From an uncultured Planctomycetota bacterium (GTDB taxonomy: Bacteria > Planctomycetota > Planctomycetia > Pirellulales > Thermoguttaceae), in contig ONJR01000017.1 in assembly GCA_900318195.1 (NCBI GenBank), positions 17,584-81,583 on the forward strand: 64,000 bases of DNA. The letters run 5' to 3'. The translations under genes and the position numbers were made by a program. The notes beneath the pieces are model-generated. The model was not told the origin of the DNA. It searched no databases and saw only the letters and a program-made list of their open reading frames with translations. Of the stretch, positions 52,551-59,942 are shown one piece after another. The stretch's first letter is position 1, and each line of letters starts with the position of its first letter.

Positions 52551-54422
52551 ATGTCAAGCACATTTGAATCTGCGCTCTCGCGCTCGGTACTCGTATTCGA
52601 CGGCGCGACGGGAACGGAAATCTATCGACGCGGCGTATTCACGAACCAGTGTTACGACGAACTGAATCTTCGGAATCGCAAAATGATTCTTGAAATAGCA
52701 GCGTCGTACGTTCAAGCAGGGGTCGACGTAATTACCACGAATACGTACGGCGCGAATCGCTTTGCGCTAGAGCGTTACGGTCTTGAAACGCAAATGTCAG
52801 CGCTCAACCGCGCGGGGGTCGAAATATCGCGCGAGGCTGCAGGCAGCGATAGTTCCGACTCGCCGGTCTACGTTGCCGGTTCGATCGGCTATCCTTCCGT
52901 TGAAACGCTTTATCGTCGTAGTCGTTCGGAAATAGTAGACGCGTTTGCCGCTCAGATCACGGCGCTAACGGACGCGGGGGTCGACTTACTGCTATTCGAG
53001 TCGCAGCCTAGTCGCGAAACAGCGGAGATTATGACGGAAGCGTACGCGCAATCAGGCAGCGCGACGCCGTACGCCGTTTCCTACGGTCTCGATCCTAAGC
53101 TGTTCCAATCGCCGCACTCGCTTGAAACGCGCGCCAAGGAGTTTGCACGTCTCTTTCGTAGCTTTGAGTTCGGCGCAACCGGACAGATCGCGTGGGGGTT
53201 AAACTGCCTGCTGGGTCCGAACGAAATGCTCGGCGCGGTACAAGAGATCATTAAAACGCTCGCGCTACCGCTTATTGTTCAGCCAAACGCCGGCGCGCCG
53301 CAGCCGTTTGAAGGTCGCCAGTTCTATTACAGCTCGCCCGAATACCTCGCGACCTACGCCATGCGTTACGTCGAATTGGGCGCAAGCGCGGTTGGAGGAT
53401 GTTGCGGCACGACGCCGACGGAAATGGCGGAAGTTGTCAAAATGGTCAAGCCGACGTCGCGCAGTCGTCATAGGCAAATCGTTTTGCTCGACGCTCAAGA
53501 AGGAGTTGCCGAGCAGCCAGAGTCTCCGATCAGTACGCGCAGTCGTCTCGCAGACAAGCTCTCGCGCGGAGAATGGGTGCAGACGGTCGAAACGATTCCG
53601 CCCTGCGGCTACGATCTTACTACGTTTATTGATAAAGCGCGCACGCTCCGGGAAGCTGGAATCGACGCGGTTAATCTCCCGGACGGACCGCGCGCGTCGG
53701 CGCGCATCGCGTCGATTGTCGCGGCGGAGAAAGCGCTCGTCGACGGCGGAATCGAGCCGGTTCTGCACGTTTGCTGTCGCGACCGCAATCTAATTGGCTT
53801 GCAGTCGGAATTGATTGGTTGCGCGGCGCTCAAGATTAACAATTTACTCTTTATTACAGGCGACCCTCCGAAATTGGGCGCTTACCCTAACGCAACTGGC
53901 GTTTTCGATTGCGACGCGATCGGATTGTGCGCGTTGCAACGTCGCCTCAATCGCGGGGTCGACCTTGGCGGTCAGTCGCTTGGAGCGCCCACGAACGCTT
54001 TCTTTGGGGTCGGTTTTGATCCTTCCGCGTTGGATCGGGCTCGTGAAATCTCGCGTTTACGCGCCAAGATCGAGTCCGGCGCGCTCTTTGCGGTAACACA
54101 GCCGGTATTTGATCCTACCGCGTTGCTCTCCTTTTTAGACGAAGTTGGCGAGATTCCAATTCCCGTGATAGCTGGCGTGTGGCCGTTTATTAGCTATCGC
54201 AACGCGCTCTTTATGCGCAAAGAAGTTCCCGGGGTCGTCGTTCCAGAAAACATCATGTCTAGAATGGAAGAAGCGTCGAGTCGTTCTAAGGAGGATCAGA
54301 TAGCCGCAGGGGTAGATATCGCGCGCGAATCGCTCGCGGAATTACGTCCTCGCGTGCAAGGCGTTCAAGTCAGCGCGCCGCTTGGTCGAATAGATATTAG
54401 CTTACAAGTTCTCGAGCAATAA
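52551..54422 (+). CDS. Bifunctional homocysteine S-methyltransferase / methylenetetrahydrofolate reductase
   Basis: A 623-residue fusion. The N-terminal part (about 1-300) is a Zn-dependent homocysteine methyltransferase: DGATGTEIYRRG, ITTNTYGANRFAL, GLNCLLGP and GGCCGTTP (about 282-289) hold the Zn Cys ligands. The C-terminal part (about 325-615) is an MTHFR-like TIM barrel with VETIPPCG, the NLPDGPRASARIA segment, FITGDPPKLG and TQPVFDPTAL. Such fusions couple methyl-group production on folate with methionine synthesis. The 250-base gap upstream shows no riboswitch that I can recognise. Whether the methyl donor for the first half is methyl-folate or another compound is not clear from sequence. 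Confidence 0.92.
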   Translation: MSSTFESALSRSVLVFDGATGTEIYRRGVFTNQCYDELNLRNRKMILEIAASYVQAGVDVITTNTYGANRFALERYGLETQMSALNRAGVEISREAAGSDSSDSPVYVAGSIGYPSVETLYRRSRSEIVDAFAAQITALTDAGVDLLLFESQPSRETAEIMTEAYAQSGSATPYAVSYGLDPKLFQSPHSLETRAKEFARLFRSFEFGATGQIAWGLNCLLGPNEMLGAVQEIIKTLALPLIVQPNAGAPQPFEGRQFYYSSPEYLATYAMRYVELGASAVGGCCGTTPTEMAEVVKMVKPTSRSRHRQIVLLDAQEGVAEQPESPISTRSRLADKLSRGEWVQTVETIPPCGYDLTTFIDKARTLREAGIDAVNLPDGPRASARIASIVAAEKALVDGGIEPVLHVCCRDRNLIGLQSELIGCAALKINNLLFITGDPPKLGAYPNATGVFDCDAIGLCALQRRLNRGVDLGGQSLGAPTNAFFGVGFDPSALDRAREISRLRAKIESGALFAVTQPVFDPTALLSFLDEVGEIPIPVIAGVWPFISYRNALFMRKEVPGVVVPENIMSRMEEASSRSKEDQIAAGVDIARESLAELRPRVQGVQVSAPLGRIDISLQVLEQ

Positions 54423-54480
54423 CGCGCGACGCGTCATGAGCTCAGTCATTTTACCTTAATTTTACGAGAGAGATTTAATC

Positions 54481-55302
54481 ATGGAACGCAGAGAATTCAT
54501 CACGGCGGCTTCCCTCGTCGGTTTGGCGGCGGCGGCGCAAACGGCAAAAGCGGATCTCATTGTGCCGCGTAAAGCGCGCGAGTCGCAAGGATCAGACGCT
54601 AACGCTCAACGCTACGTGCTGCTCGAAATTTTCTACACGTCGAGCAAAGACAAGCGCGCGGCGCTCGCTGAGAAATTTGATAAAGAACTCATTGCGCAAC
54701 GTCACGAAATCGGATTTGAAAAGGTCGGCGTCTTTACCGTTAACGACGAACTCATGGCGAACGAACGCGGCTACGACGCCGCGAAGTACGACGGCGCCGT
54801 ATTCGTTGTGCAAGAGACCTCCTCGGTCGAACTGCTACTCAACTACCAGCGTCGGCAAGCTGATCTCGAGCAGAAGTTCAATCTCAGCGAGGATCTTGAT
54901 TTCGTCGACGAGGAAGTCGTCGCGTTGCGCGCGTTTGTCTCGCAGCCGAAGATCGACGTGCCGAACACGAATCCAGAACGCGTCCTCCAACTTCGCACCT
55001 ACAATTCGCCGAACTACGAACGCAACTTCTGCAAAGAGTCTATGTTCGAAGACGGCGAGCTCGAACTCTTCCGCAAGAGCGGTATGGCGCCAGTCTTCTT
55101 CGGCAACGCGCTCTTCGGATCGTGGGTTCCCAACGTTACCTATATGCTCAGCTTCCCGAACGACGACGCGCGACGCGAGGGCTGGGGTAAATTCGTCGGC
55201 TCAGACGAATGGAAGAAGATGAGTAAAGACCCGAAGTACGCGCGCACCGCGACCCGGATTCGCAATCTTTTCCTCCGTCCGACCGCGAACTCAGAAATCT
55301 AA
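54481..55302 (+). CDS. Exported NIPSNAP-domain protein
   Basis: A 273-residue protein with a Tat-like start (MERREFITAASLVGLAAAAQ) and two ferredoxin-like NIPSNAP halves. The first is YVLLEIFYTSS (about 42-52) onward, the second RVLQLRTYNSPNYERNF (about 164-180) ending in DEWKKMSKDPKYA. NIPSNAP proteins are widespread in planctomycetes, often beside sugar-oxidising enzymes, with no known reaction. AGAGAGA precedes the ATG. An aldo/keto reductase follows about 45 bases later, probably in the same operon. Confidence 0.88.
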   Translation: MERREFITAASLVGLAAAAQTAKADLIVPRKARESQGSDANAQRYVLLEIFYTSSKDKRAALAEKFDKELIAQRHEIGFEKVGVFTVNDELMANERGYDAAKYDGAVFVVQETSSVELLLNYQRRQADLEQKFNLSEDLDFVDEEVVALRAFVSQPKIDVPNTNPERVLQLRTYNSPNYERNFCKESMFEDGELELFRKSGMAPVFFGNALFGSWVPNVTYMLSFPNDDARREGWGKFVGSDEWKKMSKDPKYARTATRIRNLFLRPTANSEI

Positions 55303-55347
55303 GCGTCGTAAGTTCGCTACTACTGTCCCTTGAGAAAGGAGCTTGAA

Positions 55348-56283
55348 ATGGAAATTAAACGCAGAGACTTTTTACGCTCGTCGCTTGCCGGATTAGGCGG
55401 CGTTTCGCTCGCGTCGCGCGCCGCGCACGCCGACGACGCGCCCGTTAAGAAAGAGCCGAAAAACCCCTTCTCGACCGATCCAGTCGCGCGCGTTAAACTC
55501 ACGCCGGCAGTCGAAACGTCCCGTTTGGGCTTCGGCACCGGAATGGCTGGTCACAATCGTTCTGCGCAGCTCACGCGCATGGATCATGACAAGGCGATCA
55601 AACTCCTGAGACACGCGTACGACAACGGCGTTCGCTTCTTTGACTGCGCCGACCTTTACGGAACGCACCAGATCGTCGTGGAAGCGCTTGCCGACAAACC
55701 GCGCGAGAGTTATACGCTCTCGTCGAAATTATGGCCGCATCCAGGCGGAATCCCCGAGAAAGATCGCCCCAGCGCGGACGTCGTCATTAAGCGTTTTCTA
55801 CAGGAACTCAAAACGGACTATCTCGATCTCGTACAAGTTCACTGCATGATGAAGCCGGACTGGAAAGACGACGGAATCAAACGATATTGCGACGAGCTCG
55901 AAAAGCTGAAGGAAGAAGGGCTTATTCGCGCGCACGGAATCTCGGTGCACCATCACGGCGCGATTAAGACGGCTGCGGAAGATCCCTGGGTCGACGCGAT
56001 CCACATTCGCTTGAACGGAACCGGCGCCAGAATGGACGGTTCCTTTGAGGACAACGTCGCGTTCTCGCAACTTGCTCAGGACAACGGCAAGGGAATCATC
56101 TGCATGAAGCTCATTGGGGAAGGAACGATTAGGGACAAAGACGAGCGCAAGAAGTCGATCGAAAAGGTCGTTCGTACTGGCGTAGTCGACGTCTACATCG
56201 TCGGATTCGAGGAAGAGTGGCAAGTCGACGAGCTCATTGAGAATGTCGGCGCCGCGCTTAAAGCAATGGAAGCCGAGCGTTAA
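55348..56283 (+). CDS. Tat-exported aldo/keto reductase
   Basis: A 311-residue oxidoreductase with Tat signal KRRDFLRSSLAGLGGVSLA (about 4-22). The aldo/keto reductase barrel has FFDCADLYGTH (catalytic Asp and Tyr), the Lys in LSSKLWPH, the His in VQVHCM, and GISVHHHGAI. Export through Tat implies cofactor loading in the cytoplasm. AAAGGAG precedes the ATG at 55348; a TTG 18 bases upstream is part of the leader. It follows the NIPSNAP gene and precedes the metallophosphoesterase pair. The substrate is unknown; a sugar or aldehyde is likely. Confidence 0.88.
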   Translation: MEIKRRDFLRSSLAGLGGVSLASRAAHADDAPVKKEPKNPFSTDPVARVKLTPAVETSRLGFGTGMAGHNRSAQLTRMDHDKAIKLLRHAYDNGVRFFDCADLYGTHQIVVEALADKPRESYTLSSKLWPHPGGIPEKDRPSADVVIKRFLQELKTDYLDLVQVHCMMKPDWKDDGIKRYCDELEKLKEEGLIRAHGISVHHHGAIKTAAEDPWVDAIHIRLNGTGARMDGSFEDNVAFSQLAQDNGKGIICMKLIGEGTIRDKDERKKSIEKVVRTGVVDVYIVGFEEEWQVDELIENVGAALKAMEAER

Positions 56284-56365
56284 TCTTACGCTTCTCGCCA
56301 CGTCCGTCGCGCTACCGTCAAGTCGGTTCGACAACGGTAGCGCGCATTTCATTAGGAGCAACATC

Positions 56366-57251
56366 ATGAAACGCCGAGAATTTTTCCGCGTCGTCGCGCT
56401 CAGCGCGTTCGCCGCGCAGTTGACCCCGGTTGACCGTCTCTTCGCCGACTCTTCCATACCGCTCGACCCGAATATCGTCGCAATCTTTTCCGACACACAC
56501 CTTCACGGACCGGAAACGGTTCAGCACGTCGTTCGGTTTAATCAGTGCGTCGCGCAAGTTCTCGCGATGAATCCACGACCCGCGCAACTACTCATATACG
56601 GCGACGTCGCCTTTCTGGAAGGCAAGCTGGAAGAATACGAGCTCTTTAAGAAACTAATCAAACCGATTGAAGACTCCGGTATCGCGTGGGAAATCGCCAT
56701 GGGCAACCACGATCGTATCGCCAATTACCGCAAGGTCTTCCCGGAACGATTCGAGAAAGCCGCAACCCCTAGAAGGACGGTATATCAACATCGTAGAAAC
56801 GCCTCACGCCGACTTTATACTACTGGACTCGTACCTCGAAGGTCAAGTTCGAGGCGCAATTTCGCCGGAGCAGAAAGCCTGGCTCGCCGAAACTCTGAAG
56901 CGTTACGACGCCAAGCCCTTTTTCGTTGGATGTCACCATCCTATTAACGAAACAGGTCTCGCCGAACTTTTGAAATCGAGTCCGAAATTCGCGGCGTTTC
57001 TACATGGGCACCACCACTACTATCGTACGCCAATTCAGGAAGAGATTCAAACGATCTGCTTCCCGTCGACGGGGCACTGGGGCGATTTAGGCTTTACGAT
57101 CGTCCATCTGACCAAAGAAGACGCGACGTTCGCACCGCGCATCGACGAGTACCAGTGGGCGCAATGGGGTTACGTAAAGGAACCGGAAAAAAACGTCGAG
57201 GAGTATATGGCGCGACTAAACGCGAACTCGCCGGTTATCAAATTACCATAG
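56366..57251 (+). pseudogene. Frameshifted Tat metallophosphoesterase, tandem copy of the next gene
   Basis: The frame from the ATG at 56366 (site TTAGGAG) encodes a Tat start MKRREFFRVVALSAFAA, FSDTHLH, IYGDVAF and GNHDR, and continues to about 56760. Similarity to the following gene then jumps to another frame: PLEGRYINIVETPHADFILL and on to LNANSPVIKLP, ending at 57251. The break is near GCAACCCCTAG (about 56759-56769), equal to one extra base, or two missing. Without the shift the protein would match its neighbour over its full length. Both halves remain highly similar to it, so the break is recent, or is a sequencing or assembly error. A C-terminal fragment alone could not be active. Confidence 0.8.
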
Positions 57252-57335
57252 CAACCGCTTTATTAAAGATAGTTACGATTAGACGCCGACCATTCGCGCG
57301 TCGAGGTCGGCGACGTTATTCAGAAGGACGTTATC

Positions 57336-58223
57336 ATGAACCGCAGAGATTTTTTCCGCGTGGTCACGCTCAGCGCGTTCGCCGCGCAATTCGGCAAGAT
57401 CGACCGCCTTTTCGCCGATTCGACCGTACCGCTCGATCCCAATATCGTCGCGATCTTTTCGGACATACACCTACGAAACCCCGAGACAATTCAAGCGGTC
57501 GTGCGCTTTAATCAGTGCGTTGCGCAAGTTCTCGCGATGAATCCTCGCCCGGCGCAACTACTCATTTACGGCGACCTTGCCTATAACGCTGGAACCGTCG
57601 AAGATTACACGCTCTTTAAGAAGCTCATTAAACCGATAGAAGACGCTGGAATCGCTTGGCAAGCCGCAATGGGCAACCATGACCGACTCAATACGTTCCG
57701 TGAAGTCTTCCCCGAACGAGTCGCCGCAGCCGAGCCGCTTGAAAATCGCTATGTCAATATTGTTGAGACGCCGAAGGCTGACTTCATTCTGTTGGACTCG
57801 TACCTAGAAGGACAGGTTCGCGGCGAGATTACTCAGGAGCAACGAGATTGGTTGGAAGAGGCTGTTAAGAGGTACGACGAGAAGCCATTCTTTGTCGGAT
57901 GTCACCATCCGCTCAACGAAACGGGACTAGCGGAGGTTCTTAAAGCGCAACCGAAATTCGCGGCGTTCCTCCACGGGCACAACCACTTTTATCGGTCGCC
58001 CGTGCAAGAGGCGGTGCAAACGTTGTGCTTCCCTTCGACGGGTCTCTGGGGCGACTTGGGCTTCGTTATAGCGAATCTCACGGACGAAGAAGCGACCTTT
58101 GCTCCGCGAATCGACGCGTATCAGTGGCCGAAATGGAGCAAGGAGAAGGATCCAGTCGAGGACGTAGACGCATGGATTGCGCGATTGAACGCGAACTCGC
58201 CGGTTATTAAGCTGCCGCGCTAA
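57336..58223 (+). CDS. Tat-exported calcineurin-like metallophosphoesterase (intact tandem copy)
   Basis: A 295-residue phosphoesterase with Tat signal NRRDFFRVVTLSAFAA. Metal motifs are IFSDIHL (about 41-47), IYGDLAY, GNHDRL, CHHPLNETG and HGHNHFY. AAGGA precedes the ATG. Its frameshifted twin lies 84 bases upstream. It differs from the pair at 28-30 kb in length and motifs, so the two pairs represent separate lineages of exported phosphoesterases. The substrate is unknown. Confidence 0.9.
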   Translation: MNRRDFFRVVTLSAFAAQFGKIDRLFADSTVPLDPNIVAIFSDIHLRNPETIQAVVRFNQCVAQVLAMNPRPAQLLIYGDLAYNAGTVEDYTLFKKLIKPIEDAGIAWQAAMGNHDRLNTFREVFPERVAAAEPLENRYVNIVETPKADFILLDSYLEGQVRGEITQEQRDWLEEAVKRYDEKPFFVGCHHPLNETGLAEVLKAQPKFAAFLHGHNHFYRSPVQEAVQTLCFPSTGLWGDLGFVIANLTDEEATFAPRIDAYQWPKWSKEKDPVEDVDAWIARLNANSPVIKLPR

Positions 58224-58259
58224 CCGCGTCGCACACACGACGTTGAGAACGCCCAAAAC

Positions 58260-58297
58260 GATCGCCGGAAGAATTGCAATGAACTCTTCCGGCGATC
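58260..58297. terminator. Bidirectional terminator
   Basis: GATCGCCGGAAGA pairs with TCTTCCGGCGATC around a 12-base loop, with TACTTTTA on the plus side and TTTTGG on the minus side, between convergent genes. Confidence 0.85.
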
Positions 58298-58356
58298 TAC
58301 TTTTACCGCCCGCGCCGCGTTCGAGACGCTGGGTCGCAAACTTGGATGAAGCGTGA

Positions 58357-59724
58357 TTACGCAAACTTGGTAACGCCCGGCACGCCGATTTCGTAGTTAC
58401 CGTTCTCGTCGCGCTTCGCAGGCGACGGACCGTCGAGTCGGAGATCGTCGATATTGGGAACGAGCTCTCGGGTCGAGGTCATCATCTGTTCCATGGTAAC
58501 GTAGTCGCCCGTTTCCATCGCGGTGCGTCCGAGGATAGCGGTACGAGTCGCGTCGATCGCGTACTGAACTTCGTTCCACGGCTTATTTTCGCGAATCGCC
58601 TTGAAGAGGAGATCGTGCTCGGTCTGATATGAGTCGTTGGAGGGCGATTCCGGCTTCCAGATAACCTTCCGCTCGTCGACGCCGCCGTCGCGACGCATAT
58701 TGCATCCTTCATAGATGGCGGGATCGCCGACGCCTTCTCCCAATTCCGCACATCCCTTAGTACCCTGAACGTTCGCCTGGAAGCGTCCCCAGCAGTTCGG
58801 AACCGTGCGAGTATGGAGATTCATACGACGCCCGTCTTTGAAGATATACTCGATCGCGCCGCAGTCAATAAGCTGATCCTGCATACGGCGCAGACCTTTG
58901 TCGTGGTCGTCGGTAATACGACCGCCAGACCCGAACGCCGCGACCGGATAATCGCCCATGCACCAGCAGCAGATGTCGATATTGTGAATGAGCGCGTCAA
59001 CGATAAAACCGCCGCTCGTCCAATCAAAGCAGAAGATATTGCTGATTTCGTTCTGCAGATCGGAGTAACCCTCGTGCAAGTTCAAAATGTGCGGACCTTG
59101 CAAACGATAGACCCAGGTCGTGAGAACGTCGCCCAGCTTACCGTCCCGAATCGCGTTCACGGTTTCTTCCGTACGGAAATAGTGGCGGTTGTTCAGACCG
59201 ACGCCGACTTGAATACCCTTCTTCTTCGCGACTTCATTCGCGGCGGCAAGGCGCTTGAGTCCGGGAATATCAACGCCAAGAGGTTTCTCCATGAAGACGT
59301 TGATGTGCTTCTTGTGGTTCGCGACGTAATCGAAGGTTACAGGTCGGAAACCTTGAGGAGTCGTTAGCACGACGACGTCGCCGTCGTCAAGGCAGTCGAC
59401 CGCTTGCTTAAAGCCGTCGAGGTCGTGGAAAATACGATCGCCACAATTAACGCGACCTTCGTGTGTGTCGTTGACGCCAGCGACGGCAGCGTGCGCGCGC
59501 TTCTCAAACGCGTCGGCGACGGCGTAGAGCTCGGTGTTAGGATCGGCGTTGAGCGCCTGACGAATTGCGCCGTTACCGCGACCGCCGCACCCTACCCATG
59601 CGATCTTAATCTTATTATTCTCAGCCGCGTGAACGCGGGGCGCCGTCGCGGCCGCCGGAATAGCAACGGCGGCGGTCATGAGACCGGACGACTTCAGAAA
59701 AGAACGACGTGAAACGTTGCTCAT
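58357..59724 (-). CDS. Tat-exported Gfo/Idh/MocA-family oxidoreductase
   Basis: A 455-residue exported dehydrogenase. Tat signal SRRSFLKSSGLMTAAVAIPA (about 5-24) precedes a Rossmann domain with WVGCGGRGNGAIRQAL. EKPLGVD carries the catalytic Lys, and GVGLNNRHY and CWCMGDYP follow. This exported form is very common in planctomycetes and often acts in periplasmic sugar or glycoside oxidation. GAGGAG lies ten bases before the ATG at 59724; an earlier TTG is part of the leader. A promoter is visible about 115 bases upstream. Confidence 0.92.
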   Translation of the reverse strand: MSNVSRRSFLKSSGLMTAAVAIPAAATAPRVHAAENNKIKIAWVGCGGRGNGAIRQALNADPNTELYAVADAFEKRAHAAVAGVNDTHEGRVNCGDRIFHDLDGFKQAVDCLDDGDVVVLTTPQGFRPVTFDYVANHKKHINVFMEKPLGVDIPGLKRLAAANEVAKKKGIQVGVGLNNRHYFRTEETVNAIRDGKLGDVLTTWVYRLQGPHILNLHEGYSDLQNEISNIFCFDWTSGGFIVDALIHNIDICCWCMGDYPVAAFGSGGRITDDHDKGLRRMQDQLIDCGAIEYIFKDGRRMNLHTRTVPNCWGRFQANVQGTKGCAELGEGVGDPAIYEGCNMRRDGGVDERKVIWKPESPSNDSYQTEHDLLFKAIRENKPWNEVQYAIDATRTAILGRTAMETGDYVTMEQMMTSTRELVPNIDDLRLDGPSPAKRDENGNYEIGVPGVTKFA

Positions 59725-59839
59725 TATATATCTCCTCAAAGCTACAAAGCTAAATTGACTCTAATCGCTGCCACGCCGCGTTTCAACGTCCAGTTCGCCG
59801 GGTTAGTTAAACTAGCGTGGTCAACCAGCGCCTTGGCTC

Positions 59840-59868
59840 ATTTTAACAAGTCTGAAAATGCAAATCAA
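59840..59868 (-). promoter_or_regulatory. Sigma-70-type promoter of the exported Gfo/Idh/MocA gene
   Basis: On the minus strand TTGATT (59868-59863), a 17-base spacer and TAAAAT (59845-59840), with AT-rich flanks. Confidence 0.65.
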
Positions 59869-59942
59869 GGAAAAACGGCGCCCATTTTGAAAAAATTCGC
59901 GACTTAGGCACAGGCGCCGATTATTTGCGTAATTGTATATGC

